From contig NC_003155.5 of the NCBI RefSeq assembly GCF_000009765.2, forward strand, positions 8,556,001-8,620,000: DNA of 64,000 nt, written 5' to 3'. The notes under the pieces were generated by a model. That model worked only from the letters and a program-made list of their open reading frames with translations, ran no database searches and was not told the DNA's origin. Every line of letters starts with the position of its first letter. Positions within the stretch are counted from its first letter, which is position 1. A program made the translations under genes and the position numbers. This document shows, piece by piece, positions 16,537 to 25,220 of this stretch. Source of the stretch: Streptomyces avermitilis MA-4680 = NBRC 14893. Its GTDB lineage: Bacteria; Actinomycetota; Actinomycetes; Streptomycetales; Streptomycetaceae.

Positions 16537-17367
16537 TCAGTCCTTCAGGAACGGGTGGAGCAGGGCGAGCAGGGCGTCCGGGCGGTGCAACGGGATGATG
16601 TGGCCGCAGTCCTCGACGAGATGGCCGGTGAGGTCGTCGGCGAACGGGCGCAACTGGCGCTCCAGCGCCGCGCCGACGGGATGCGAGCCGACGGCCATCG
16701 TGGGGACGGTCAGCCGCGCGGTGTCGAAGGCCCGCTCGATCTGCGTGGCGCTGACGGGCAGGGCGCGGTAGTACGAGAACGCGCAGCGCAGGGCCTCACG
16801 TCCGGTATAGGCGCGGACGAACGCGTCCCGTACGGCGGGCCGCACCCCGTCGCCGAGGGTGCCCGTGTCGAGGAACCAGTCGAGGTAGCGCGCCTCGTTG
16901 CCCTCGAGCACGGTCTCCGCGAGGCCGGGTACGGCATGGAAGCCGAACCACCAGGGGGCACCGCCCGCCAGAAAGGACTCGGCGCCGGGGAGTCGGCCCA
17001 GCAGGGACTCCATGACCACGAGCCGCCTCACGAGGCCGGGTCGGCGCAGCGCGAGCAGCAGGGCGGGCGGCGTGCCCGCGTCGATGCCCACCACGGCGGC
17101 CGGGCCCGCGCCCAGCGTCTCCAGCAGGGCCGCGGCGTCGTCGGCCAGCGAGCCGGCGTCGTAACCGGTCTTGGCCCGTGTGCTCGCGCCGAACCCGCGC
17201 AGATCCGGTGCGATCACTTGGTACCGCTCGGACAGCCCGGCCATGACGTCGGTCCACAGTTCCCAGGTGTGCGGGAAGCCGTGCAGAAGCAGGACGGCGG
17301 GGCCCTTTCCGGCCAGGGCCACATTGAGTTCGACGCCGTTGACGGACACGCGGCGCAGCACGGTCAT
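16537..17367 (-). CDS. Alpha/beta hydrolase, epoxide-hydrolase-like
   Basis: A cytosolic alpha/beta-fold hydrolase of 276 residues. The oxyanion motif is HGFPHTWELW, and the nucleophile elbow reads VGIDAGTPPA with Asp instead of Ser, which is typical of epoxide hydrolases and haloalkane dehalogenases. The general-base His is in CGHIIPLHRP near the end. The chosen ATG at 17367 follows GGAGGG at 8 bases. It is divergent from an HxlR regulator, so induction by a reactive or xenobiotic compound is plausible. The substrate is not predictable. Confidence 0.82.
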   Translation of the reverse strand: MTVLRRVSVNGVELNVALAGKGPAVLLLHGFPHTWELWTDVMAGLSERYQVIAPDLRGFGASTRAKTGYDAGSLADDAAALLETLGAGPAAVVGIDAGTPPALLLALRRPGLVRRLVVMESLLGRLPGAESFLAGGAPWWFGFHAVPGLAETVLEGNEARYLDWFLDTGTLGDGVRPAVRDAFVRAYTGREALRCAFSYYRALPVSATQIERAFDTARLTVPTMAVGSHPVGAALERQLRPFADDLTGHLVEDCGHIIPLHRPDALLALLHPFLKD

Positions 17368-17385
17368 GGAACGGTCCCTCCAGGT

Positions 17386-17452
17386 GGGGGATACGGGGGG
17401 GGATACGGGGGTGGTCACCAAAGGTGACAAGCACACGGTAGGTAACTAACCT
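17386..17452. promoter_or_regulatory. Candidate HxlR operators and a G-quadruplex-prone run in the divergent promoter
   Basis: The spacer holds GTCACC-AAA-GGTGAC (17414-17428, a perfect inverted repeat) and AGGTAACTAACCT (17440-17452, near-palindromic). These are candidate operators for the adjacent regulator. At 17386-17411 two ATAC loops separate runs of five, eight and five G, resembling the G-rich array at 11762. Confidence 0.45.
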
Positions 17453-17496
17453 GGTCCTTCCAAGAAGGCACTTTCGTCTCAGGTGGTGAGCTCCGG

Positions 17497-17883
17497 GTGA
17501 CCAAGGCGAACCGCGGTGACCTCTTCGATCCGCAGTGTCCGACCCGTCGGCTGCTCGACCGTATCGGCACGAAGTGGACCTCGATGGCGGTCAAGGTGCT
17601 GGCCGAGGCGGCCCCGGACGAGGTGCGCTTCGCGGAACTGCGGCGCCGCATGCCGGGAATCTCCCAGAAGATGCTCTCGGTCACCCTCCAGAGTCTTGCC
17701 CGCGACGGTCTGGTGGCCCGCCGTGTCGAGCCGACGGTGCCGCCGCGCGTGCACTACCGGCTCACCGAGCTGGGCCTGTCGCTGGAGGGCCCCCTGGCCG
17801 CTCTGCGGCACTGGGCCGAGCGGCACATGTCGGAGATCGATCGCAACAACCGCCTCGAGGATGCCCGGAGTTCGGCCGGCTGA
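17497..17883 (+). CDS. HxlR-family winged-helix regulator
   Basis: A 128-residue MarR-like repressor of the HxlR family. The signature begins CPTRRLLDRIGTKWTSMAVKVL and continues through FAELRRRMPGISQKMLSVTLQSL, the recognition helix, to the wing (RVHYRLTELG). Many family members sense electrophiles or oxidants through an N-terminal Cys like the one here before PTRR. Its divergent arrangement with the epoxide-hydrolase-like gene and the palindromes between them suggest local control. The start is a GTG with only a weak ribosome site. Confidence 0.88.
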   Translation: MTKANRGDLFDPQCPTRRLLDRIGTKWTSMAVKVLAEAAPDEVRFAELRRRMPGISQKMLSVTLQSLARDGLVARRVEPTVPPRVHYRLTELGLSLEGPLAALRHWAERHMSEIDRNNRLEDARSSAG

Positions 17884-17910
17884 TCAGGAGGGCGAGTCCC
17901 CGCCGCGGAC

Positions 17911-18205
17911 ATGTCCCTACTCGGCGGGGCCACCGCGCCCCTCGGCTTCCACGTGGGCACGGCCCCTGTGCACGGCCGCTTCGAGCCCTTGGCGGGCGGC
18001 ATCCAGGTCACCCCGGACATGACCGGGTCCCGCGTGTCCCACGCTCGGCGTACCGGGGTGGCGGCAAGTGGATGGTGCGGGGCCGCGTTCGCCGACGATG
18101 CGCGGCGTGCGCCGTTCGGCCGCCCTGGACGCGACGCACCTGAGCACGGTGAACGGTGGCTCCGGGGAGGAGTTGCGCTGCGTGGCCCTGGCCAACATGG
18201 CCCCA
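17911..18205 (+). pseudogene. Decayed YceI-like gene
   Basis: Two separated stretches have full Streptomyces codon bias and resemble consecutive parts of a YceI lipid-binding barrel. The first (from 17911) is LGFHVGTAPVHGRFEPLAGG followed by IQVTPDMTGSRVS. The second, in another frame (about 18115-18195), is ALDATHLSTVNGGSGEELR, matching the usual SxDATSxxTGNxxRDxHLR region. Between them the reading frame is lost, and no C-terminal half follows before the glpF promoter. I infer a frameshifted and truncated relic. It could also be unrelated open sequence, so the assignment is tentative. Confidence 0.4.
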
Positions 18206-18315
18206 AAAGGTGCAATATCGCGGCAAATGCGGTTATCTCTTGATCGTCCTATGCTGATATCCGGAGGACTCGGGCAGACGACGGCCGGTCCTGCGCCGGC
18301 GGGAAGCGGGCTTCC
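18206..18315 (+). promoter_or_regulatory. A+T-rich leader upstream of glpF
   Basis: The stretch at about 18210-18262 is clearly less G+C-rich than its surroundings and ends in GGAGGACTCG well before the glpF start, so a promoter here is likely. No clear -10/-35 pair or operator could be fixed. Confidence 0.4.
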
Positions 18316-19161
18316 ATGGCTGAACGACTTAAAAGGCTGGGGTTGATCGGCGAGCTGTCGGCTGAGTTCGCCGGCACCATGATTCTCATCCTCTTCGGCG
18401 CCGGCGTGGTGGCACAGGTGGTCGCCGGTGGAGCGCTCACGACCCCGCCGGGCGGCCTCGGAAACCACGACAGCATCGCGTGGGCCTGGGGCATCGGCGT
18501 CACCATGGGCGTGTATGTCGCGGCGCGGCTGAGCGGTGCGCATCTCAACCCCGCGGTGACGGTCACTCTCGCCGCGTTCAAGGGTTTCCCGTGGAGCAAG
18601 GTCGCGCCCTACGCGGTGGCCCAGACGCTCGGCGCCTTCGTGGCGGCCCTCCTCGTGCGCTGGAACTACACCGAGGCGCTGGCGAAGGCCGACCCCGGCC
18701 ACACCCTCAAGACGCAGGGCGTGTTCTCCACGCTCCCCGCCAACGGCAACCCGAACCTGCCGGTCCACGAGTGGGGCGCGTTCCGCGACCAGGTCATCGG
18801 TACCGCGATCCTCCTGCTGCTGATCCTCGCCATCACGGACCTGCTCAACACGCCCCCCGGCGCCAACCTGGCCCCGTTCATCATCGGCCTGGTGGTCGTG
18901 GCGATCGGCATGGCCTGGGGCACCAACGCGGGCTACGCGATCAACCCGGCACGCGACTTCGGTCCCCGGCTGGCCAGCTTCATCACGGGCTACGGCAGCG
19001 CATGGCGAGATCAGTACGGGAACTTCTACTTCTGGGTGCCGATCATCGGTCCGCTGATCGGCGGTCTGCTCGGCGGGGTCGTGTACAAGTTCTTCGTGGG
19101 CCGGTTCCTGCCGACGGCGGAGCCGGAGCCCCCCGGACGCGTCCCGACCCCCGAGGCCTGA
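18316..19161 (+). CDS. glpF: Glycerol facilitator, aquaglyceroporin
   Basis: A 281-residue MIP-family channel that lets glycerol diffuse into the cell. Both pore half-helices are present: HLNPAVT near 77-83 and AINPARD near 209-215, the latter Asp being typical of glycerol-conducting members. Six membrane spans fit the hydrophobic pattern. The gene lies 24 bp before glpK in the same direction, the usual Streptomyces uptake and phosphorylation pair. No glpD or gylR-type regulator is adjacent in the window. Confidence 0.95.
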   Translation: MAERLKRLGLIGELSAEFAGTMILILFGAGVVAQVVAGGALTTPPGGLGNHDSIAWAWGIGVTMGVYVAARLSGAHLNPAVTVTLAAFKGFPWSKVAPYAVAQTLGAFVAALLVRWNYTEALAKADPGHTLKTQGVFSTLPANGNPNLPVHEWGAFRDQVIGTAILLLLILAITDLLNTPPGANLAPFIIGLVVVAIGMAWGTNAGYAINPARDFGPRLASFITGYGSAWRDQYGNFYFWVPIIGPLIGGLLGGVVYKFFVGRFLPTAEPEPPGRVPTPEA

Positions 19162-19185
19162 CACCCACCAGAGAGGCGGCACGCC

Positions 19186-20703
19186 ATGGCGGACTTCGTC
19201 GGCGCGGTGGACCAGGGGACCACCAGCACCCGATTCATGATCTTCGACCACGCCGGCAACGAGGTGGCGAAGCACCAGCTGGAGCACGCCCAGATCCTTC
19301 CGCGCTCCGGGTGGGTCGAGCACGACCCGGTGGAGATCTGGGAACGCACCAACTCGGTGATACAGAACGCCCTGCGGCACGGGAACCTGTCCCCGGACGA
19401 CCTGGCGGCGATCGGCATCACCAACCAACGGGAGACCACCGTCGTCTGGGACCCGCGCAACGGCCGTCCCTACTACAACGCCATCGTCTGGCAGGACACC
19501 CGCACCGACTCCATCGCCGCGGCCCTGGAACGCTCGGGCCAGGGCGACGTCATCCGCCGCAAGGCGGGGCTGCCGCCGGCGACCTACTTCTCCGGCGGCA
19601 AGATCCAGTGGATCCTGGAGAACGTCGACGGCGTCCGCGAGGCAGCCGAGCAGGGGCACGCCGTCTTCGGCAACACGGACTGCTGGGTCCTGTGGAACCT
19701 GACCGGCGGCCCCGACGGCGGCATCCACGCCACCGACGTGACCAACGCCAGCCGCACCATGCTGATGGACCTGGAAACCCTCGACTGGGACGACGAACTG
19801 CTGGGACTCTTCGACATCCCGCGATCGATGCTGCCCACCATCAACCCGTCCTCCCACCCGGAGGCCTACGGCCAGACCCGTACCTCCCGGCCGCTGCGCG
19901 CCGCCATCCCCATCGCCGGGGTACTCGGCGACCAGCAGGCGGCCACCGTCGGACAGGTCTGCTACGCGCCCGGCGAAGCCAAGAACACCTACGGCACGGG
20001 CAACTTCCTGGTGCTGAACACCGGCACCGAACTGGTCCGCTCCCAGCACGGACTCCTCACCACCGTGGCCTACCAGTTCGGCGACAGCCCGGCCATCTAC
20101 GCCCTGGAGGGCTCCATCGCCGTCACCGGGTCCGCGGTGCAATGGCTGCGCGACCAGATGAAGATCATCAAGTCCGCGGCCGAGAGCGAGACGCTGGCGC
20201 GTACCGTCGAGGACAACGGCGGCATCTACTTCGTCCCCGCGTTCTCGGGCCTGTTCGCCCCGTACTGGCGCTCCGACGCCCGCGGCGCGATCGTCGGCCT
20301 CGCCCGGTACCACGACAACGGTCACCTGGCCCGCGCGACGCTGGAAGCCATCTGCTATCAGAGCCGTGACGTCGTCGAGGCCATGGAGCAGGACTCCGGA
20401 GTCCACCTCGATGTGCTCAAGGTCGACGGCGGCGTGACCGCCAACGACCTGTGCATGCAGATCCAGGCCGACATCCTCGGCGTACCGGTCAGCCGCCCGG
20501 TCGTCGCCGAGACCACCGCGCTCGGCGCCGCCTACGCGGCGGGTCTGGCCACCGGCTTCTGGCAGGACACCGACGAACTGCGCACCCACTGGCAGGAGTC
20601 CAAGCGCTGGGAGCCCCAGTGGTCCGAGGACCGGCGGGCGGAGGGCTACGCGGGCTGGAAGAAGGCGGTGGAGCGCACGCTCGACTGGTCCAAGGTGGAA
20701 TAG
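19186..20703 (+). CDS. glpK: Glycerol kinase
   Basis: An FGGY-family kinase of 505 residues that phosphorylates glycerol to sn-glycerol 3-phosphate with ATP. The N-terminal phosphate-loop motif is DQGTTSTRFMIFD near residue 8. The glycerol-contacting ITNQRETTVVWD and a later ATPase motif (GGVTANDLCMQIQAD) are intact. Length is as expected. It is co-transcribed with glpF; flux then requires a glycerol-3-phosphate dehydrogenase encoded elsewhere. Confidence 0.96.
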   Translation: MADFVGAVDQGTTSTRFMIFDHAGNEVAKHQLEHAQILPRSGWVEHDPVEIWERTNSVIQNALRHGNLSPDDLAAIGITNQRETTVVWDPRNGRPYYNAIVWQDTRTDSIAAALERSGQGDVIRRKAGLPPATYFSGGKIQWILENVDGVREAAEQGHAVFGNTDCWVLWNLTGGPDGGIHATDVTNASRTMLMDLETLDWDDELLGLFDIPRSMLPTINPSSHPEAYGQTRTSRPLRAAIPIAGVLGDQQAATVGQVCYAPGEAKNTYGTGNFLVLNTGTELVRSQHGLLTTVAYQFGDSPAIYALEGSIAVTGSAVQWLRDQMKIIKSAAESETLARTVEDNGGIYFVPAFSGLFAPYWRSDARGAIVGLARYHDNGHLARATLEAICYQSRDVVEAMEQDSGVHLDVLKVDGGVTANDLCMQIQADILGVPVSRPVVAETTALGAAYAAGLATGFWQDTDELRTHWQESKRWEPQWSEDRRAEGYAGWKKAVERTLDWSKVE

Positions 20704-20988
20704 GCGCCGACGCCGCCGGCCGGCGTGCTCCGACGAGCGGCGACGGCCGGGCGGCGCGCCGACGCGACTCCGGGGGCCTCGGCCCGGGAGGGCTGCTCGT
20801 AGGGCCCCTCGGCCCGGGAGAGGCGGCTCCGGGGGCCCGGTCCGGGCCGTGCGCGCAGCCGGAAAGACCGGACGCCCGAGGAGGCGACCGGGCCCCGGGG
20901 AGGGGCGGCAGCGGCCTGTCCGCCGCCCTCGGCGCGTGCGGTAGGGTTTACCTGCGTGATCACGCGGGAAACCGCGGGAGCGACGCAC
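20704..20988. other. Spacer between glpK and tRNA-Pro
   Basis: No gene was seen. GGCCCGG-T-CCGGGCC around 20834-20848 is a possible terminator for the glp operon. A short block, CTCGGCCCGGGAG, occurs twice. Confidence 0.5.
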
Positions 20989-21062
<74 letters not shown>

Positions 21063-21069
21063 CGGTGCG

Positions 21070-21107
21070 AAGGGTCTTCGCAGACGAATGTCTGCGAGGG
21101 CCCTTTT
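21070..21107 (+). terminator. Rho-independent terminator after tRNA-Pro
   Basis: A 16-bp stem with two G-U pairs (AAGGGTCTTCGCAGAC against GTCTGCGAGGGCCCTT), a GAAT loop, and a T-rich end. Confidence 0.85.
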
Positions 21108-21138
21108 CGCGTCCTGGGGGCGGGGCCTGGCGGCGGGC

Positions 21139-21675
21139 TCAGGACAGGCAGCCCACATGGGCGAGGGCCTGCTTGAGGAGGACTCCCTGGCCGCCCGGCA
21201 TCTCGTTCTGGACCAGCTCCGACGACGCCTCCCGGGGACTGAACCAGACCAGGTCGAGGGCATCCTGCCGAGGGCGGCAGTCGCCGGCCACCGGGACGAT
21301 GTAGGCGAGGGAGACCGCGTGCTGGCGGGGGTCGTGGAACGGCGTCACCCCCTGCGTCGGGAAGTACTCCGCGACCGTGAAGGGCTGCAGGGAAGCGGGG
21401 ACCCGGGGCAGTGCCACCGGCCCGAGGTCCTTCTCCAGATGGCGCAGCAGGGCGTCCCGGACCCGCTCGTGATGCAGCACCCGGCCGGAGACGAGGGCGC
21501 GGCTGACCGTTCCTTCCGGTCCGATGCGCAGCAGCAGTCCGATGCTGGTCACTTCACCGCTGTCGTCTACGCGCACGGGCACGGCCTCGACGTAGAGGAT
21601 CGGCATGCGTGCGCGGGCCATCTCAAGATCGTCGGAAGTCAGCCAGCCGGGCGTGGTTTCGGTCATGTCAGACAT
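21139..21675 (-). CDS. DUF4916 / NUDIX-like protein
   Basis: A 178-residue protein of an actinobacterial NUDIX-related family. It contains YVEAVPVRVDDSGEVTSIGLLLRIG, typical of these proteins, but no obvious full catalytic GX5EX7REUXEEXGU box. It may therefore be a nonhydrolytic NUDIX-fold protein or one with a divergent active site. The ATG at 21675 was chosen; a second ATG lies three codons downstream. The gene converges with the tRNA-Pro terminator. Its upstream region contains the heptanucleotide repeat array shared with the divergent PLP enzyme gene. Confidence 0.7.
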   Translation of the reverse strand: MSDMTETTPGWLTSDDLEMARARMPILYVEAVPVRVDDSGEVTSIGLLLRIGPEGTVSRALVSGRVLHHERVRDALLRHLEKDLGPVALPRVPASLQPFTVAEYFPTQGVTPFHDPRQHAVSLAYIVPVAGDCRPRQDALDLVWFSPREASSELVQNEMPGGQGVLLKQALAHVGCLS

Positions 21676-21757
21676 TGGTTGATCATACTTTCCCGGTCTC
21701 CCGACTCCCCTCTCCCGTCCCGCGCGTGCCGCTCCGGGCCGGTCGTACGGCATCGTG

Positions 21758-21820
21758 GCCGCACGCCGCACGCCGCACGCCGCACGCCGCACGCCGCACG
21801 CCGCACGCCGCACGCCGCAC
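21758..21820. repeat. Nine perfect tandem copies of a 7-bp unit (GCCGCAC)
   Basis: 63 bp of uninterrupted GCCGCAC lie between two divergent genes. The unit is not a multiple of three, so the array is unlikely to be coding. Perfect identity suggests recent expansion and length variability. Confidence 0.9.
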
Positions 21821-21944
21821 GCGGCGGGTAGTGGGCCGAGTCCTCCGCGCGGGGCACACCCTCGGACGTAGCGACACCCCCTGCCCGCCGAGGCACAGGC
21901 GGATGATGGGGGGAGACCGTGTCCGGTCCTGCGGAGGGGGAGTC

Positions 21945-23495
21945 GTGGAGAAGGCACAGGCCGGTGGCCGTATATCCGGCGCCGAGGGAGCCGGCGGCGA
22001 GAGCGGATCCGGGGGTGGCGGGGCCCTCGGCCATCGGGATGAGGCACCGGGTACGGGCGAAGCAGGCCCGGCCGAGGGTGCGTACGACTTCGCGGAGCTG
22101 CGCGCGCAGGAGTTCGGCTACCTCGATTCCGGTGGGCACACCTATCTCGACCACACCGGCGCCGGGCTCCCGCCACGCTCGCTCGTCACGGCGAGCGCGG
22201 AGCGGATCACGGGCGGCTGCTTCGGGAATCCGCACTCCGAGAGCCCGGCGTCCCGGGCCTCGGGGCTGCTGCTCGCCGAGGCACGCCGCGCGGTGCTCCG
22301 GCACTTCAACGCCGACCCGGCCGAGTACGCCGTGATCTTCACGCCCAACGCGACCGGCGCCCTGCGCCTGATCGGCGAGGCGTATCCGTTCGGGCGGCAC
22401 AGCCGGCTGGTGATGTCGTTGGACAACCACAACTCGGTGAACGGGCTGCGGGAGTACGCGCGGGCAAAGGGAGCCTCGACGGCATACGTACCCGTGAGCG
22501 GGCCCGGCCTGCGCATCGACGAGGAGCGGCTGACCGCCGCGCTGACGGCACGCGGACGCGGGCTCGGCCTGTTCCGCTCGCGGGACGGCGGACGCTCCCG
22601 CGGGCTCCTGGCCTACCCGGCGCAGAGCAACTTCACAGGTGTCCAGCACCCGTTGGAGTGGATCACACGGGCCAAGGAGCACGGCTACGACGTACTGCTC
22701 GACGCCGCCGCCTTCGTCCCGGCCAACACCCTGGACCTGAGCCGCTTCCATCCGGACTTCACCGCCGTGAGCTGGTACAAGGTCTTCGGGCATCCCACCG
22801 GCGTCGGCAGCCTGATCGCCCGCCGGGAGGCGCTCGCCACACTGCGCCGCCCCTGGTTCTCGGGCGGCACGATCTACGCGGCCAGCGCCCAGGCGGGCTG
22901 GCACGTCCTCGCGGACGACGAGGCCGCCTTCGAGGACGGCACGGTCAACTTCCTCGCCCTGCCGGACGTGACGGCCGGACTGGAATGGCTCGACCGGATC
23001 GGCGTGCGCCGCGTGCACGACCATGTCAGCTCGCTGACGGATCAACTCTTACGCGGTCTCGGGGAGTTGAGTCACAGCAACGGTTCGCCGCTCGTCCGGG
23101 TGTACGGGCCCGGGGAGGGCGAGGCGGCGCGCGGCGGGACGGTCGCCCTGAACCTGCTGGCGGCCGACGGCGGGATCATCGACGAGCGCGTCGTCACCCG
23201 CGACAGCGCCCTGCGCGGAATCTCGCTGCGCACGGGCTGCTTCTGCAACCCCGGCGCCGGCGAGGCGGCGTTCGCCCTGTCGCCGCCTCGGCTGCGGTCC
23301 GCGACACGCAGGCAACTCAGCTCGATGGAGGACTACTTGGAGTTGCTGCGGCTGCCCTCGGCGGGTGCCGTCCGTATCTCTGTGGGGCTGTCTTCGCAGC
23401 CCAGGGACATCGAGACGGTCCTGCGGTTCGTGACGGAGACCTACCGGGACCAGGTGCCGGGGGTGGCGGGCCTGGCCGCGCGATCGGGCTGCTGA
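21945..23495 (+). CDS. Class V aminotransferase, molybdenum-cofactor-sulfurase-like
   Basis: A PLP enzyme of 516 residues resembling the NifS-like domain of molybdenum cofactor sulfurases, which form a protein persulfide and transfer sulfur. The PLP lysine is in SWYKVFGHPTGVGSLI, and the catalytic Cys is in TGCFCNPGA, both close to the MOCOS pattern. The C-terminal MOSC domain of eukaryotic MOCOS is absent. The first 50 residues are Gly/Ala-rich linker. The GTG at 21945 was chosen because GGAGG sits 7 bases upstream. One Leu is encoded by TTA (23049-23051), so expression should depend on bldA. The acceptor may be a molybdoenzyme cofactor or a natural product pathway. Confidence 0.82.
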   Translation: MEKAQAGGRISGAEGAGGESGSGGGGALGHRDEAPGTGEAGPAEGAYDFAELRAQEFGYLDSGGHTYLDHTGAGLPPRSLVTASAERITGGCFGNPHSESPASRASGLLLAEARRAVLRHFNADPAEYAVIFTPNATGALRLIGEAYPFGRHSRLVMSLDNHNSVNGLREYARAKGASTAYVPVSGPGLRIDEERLTAALTARGRGLGLFRSRDGGRSRGLLAYPAQSNFTGVQHPLEWITRAKEHGYDVLLDAAAFVPANTLDLSRFHPDFTAVSWYKVFGHPTGVGSLIARREALATLRRPWFSGGTIYAASAQAGWHVLADDEAAFEDGTVNFLALPDVTAGLEWLDRIGVRRVHDHVSSLTDQLLRGLGELSHSNGSPLVRVYGPGEGEAARGGTVALNLLAADGGIIDERVVTRDSALRGISLRTGCFCNPGAGEAAFALSPPRLRSATRRQLSSMEDYLELLRLPSAGAVRISVGLSSQPRDIETVLRFVTETYRDQVPGVAGLAARSGC

Positions 23496-23613
23496 GACCG
23501 GCGCTCCGGGGCCCTCCACCGGCCGGCCGCGCAGGAGACCCCGTGATTTCTGTTATCCCGGGGTAGTCCGCCCGTCTCCTGTGCGTACGGATCGAACCCT
23601 CAGGAGTCAGCCA

Positions 23614-25101
23614 GTGAATCAGGACAGCAGTGGACGCTCGATCAGCCGGCGCGAAGCACTCCGTGGGGCGGGTGCCGTCGCGGTCGCAGGGGCCGGTGCC
23701 GCCGTGCTCGGCGGTGCCTCCACCGCGGTCGCCGCCGACGCGTTCGCACATCCGGGGTTGCTGCACACCCGGGCCGACCTGGACCGGATGGCGGCCAAGG
23801 TGAAGGCGGGCACCGGGCAGTGGAAGGCGGGCTTCGCCAAGCTGACGGCCAACTCCCACGCGCGGAGCGGCTGGCAGGCGAACCCGCAGCGGACGGTGTA
23901 CCGCGGATCGGGCACCCCCGAGAACTACGGCACGCTCTACAACGACATCCACGCCGCCTACCAGAACGCCCTGCGCTGGCACATCACCGGCGAGACCGCG
24001 CACGCCGACACCGCGGTGGCGATCCTCAACGCCTGGTCGGGCAGGCTCACCGCACTCGACGGCAGCGCCGACCGGTTCCTCGCGGCCGGGCTGTACGGCT
24101 ACCAGTTCGCCAACGCCGCCGAACTCGTCCGTGACCACGACGGCTTCGAACTGGCCCGCTTCCAGAAGATGATGCTGAATGTCTTCGCCCCGGTCAGCGA
24201 GGACTTCCTCACGAACCACAACGGCGCCTACCTCACCAACTATTGGGCCAACTGGGACCTGACCGCCCTCGCCTGCGTCCTGGCCGTGGGCATCCTGTGC
24301 GACGACCGCGCCAAGGTGCGGCGCGCCGTCACCTACTTCAAGTCGGGCCAGGGCATGGGCTCGGTCAGGAACGCCATCCCGGTCGTGCACGCCGACGGTC
24401 TCGCGGAGTGGGTCGAGGCCGGACGCGACCAGGGCCACGCCCTGCTCGGCGTCGGACTGATGGGCACCGTCTGCGAGATGGCCTGGAACCAGGGCATCGA
24501 CCTGTACGGCCACGACGACAACCGGTTCCTCAAGGGCGCCCAGTACGTGGCCAAGTGGAGCATGGGCGGGGACGTGCCCTACACGGCCAACACCCGGAAG
24601 AAGGGCGCTCCGGGGGTCTGGTCGGGCACGGAGTCCGCCACCAGGGCGGCGGACGTCGATCCGACCATGACGCGGCCGATCTGGGCCATGATCTCCAACC
24701 ACTACACCAAGCGCCGGGGCCTGTCCGCGCCGTACCTCACCCGGATCGCCGCCAAGGCCGCTCCCGAGGGCGGCGGCGGTGACTACGGTCCCAACAGCGG
24801 AGGATACGACCAGCTCGGCTTCGGCACGCTGGCCTTCACCCGGGAGGCGGGGGACACGGCTGAGTCCACCAAGGCCCCGACGCCCACGCGCACGGACGCC
24901 GCTCCGTCAGCCGCCTCGTCCGCCGGCCCGGCCACGTCCCCGTCCGCCTCGGCGTCCGAGGGCAGCCGGTCGCAGGGCGGCAGCGGCGACCTGGCCGTCA
25001 CCGGCACCGGTGGCGTCGCCGCGGTCGCGGGCACCGGCGTCCTGGCCATCGCGGGCGGCCTGATCGCACTGCGTCGCCGGCAGGCGGGCACCCGGCCGTG
25101 A
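23614..25101 (+). CDS. Alginate-lyase-domain protein with Tat signal and LAxTG sorting signal
   Basis: An exported 495-residue protein. The N terminus has a twin-arginine-type signal (SRREALRGAG followed by a hydrophobic stretch to STAVAA). The central region, about 45-400, resembles the alginate_lyase alpha/alpha barrel (AYQNALRWHITGETAHADTA, then NNH-like and YGYQFANAAELV segments). A Ser/Pro/Ala-rich linker leads to LAVTGTGG, a hydrophobic segment and a short basic tail (LRRRQ), the layout of sortase E substrates. It would be attached to the wall and degrade an external uronate polymer. GTG was chosen because CAGGAG lies 7 bases before it. The substrate is uncertain. Confidence 0.82.
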   Translation: MNQDSSGRSISRREALRGAGAVAVAGAGAAVLGGASTAVAADAFAHPGLLHTRADLDRMAAKVKAGTGQWKAGFAKLTANSHARSGWQANPQRTVYRGSGTPENYGTLYNDIHAAYQNALRWHITGETAHADTAVAILNAWSGRLTALDGSADRFLAAGLYGYQFANAAELVRDHDGFELARFQKMMLNVFAPVSEDFLTNHNGAYLTNYWANWDLTALACVLAVGILCDDRAKVRRAVTYFKSGQGMGSVRNAIPVVHADGLAEWVEAGRDQGHALLGVGLMGTVCEMAWNQGIDLYGHDDNRFLKGAQYVAKWSMGGDVPYTANTRKKGAPGVWSGTESATRAADVDPTMTRPIWAMISNHYTKRRGLSAPYLTRIAAKAAPEGGGGDYGPNSGGYDQLGFGTLAFTREAGDTAESTKAPTPTRTDAAPSAASSAGPATSPSASASEGSRSQGGSGDLAVTGTGGVAAVAGTGVLAIAGGLIALRRRQAGTRP

Positions 25102-25106
25102 CAGAT

Positions 25107-25156
25107 GCGGTACGGCGGCGGTACGGCGACCGGCCGCTCGGCCACCGCCGTACCGC
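25107..25156. terminator. Bidirectional hairpin between the lyase gene and thiD
   Basis: CCGCCGTACCGC at 25145-25156 can pair with either of two tandem CGGTACGGCG arms at about 25108-25128. It lies between converging stop codons. Confidence 0.6.
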
Positions 25157-25220
25157 GACCGCGCATGTTCACGCGGCGCGGCAGGCGCACGGCGGTGAGG
25201 GTGGGCTCCACCCGCCCGCC

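Noticed and set aside
17917..20988. 1023-codon minus-strand frame across glpF-glpK
   Set aside because: Antisense to two unmistakable enzymes. Such long shadow frames are expected at this GC content.
21758..21820. Possible CRISPR or coding repeat
   Set aside because: Units are 7 bp with no spacers, and the period is not a multiple of 3.
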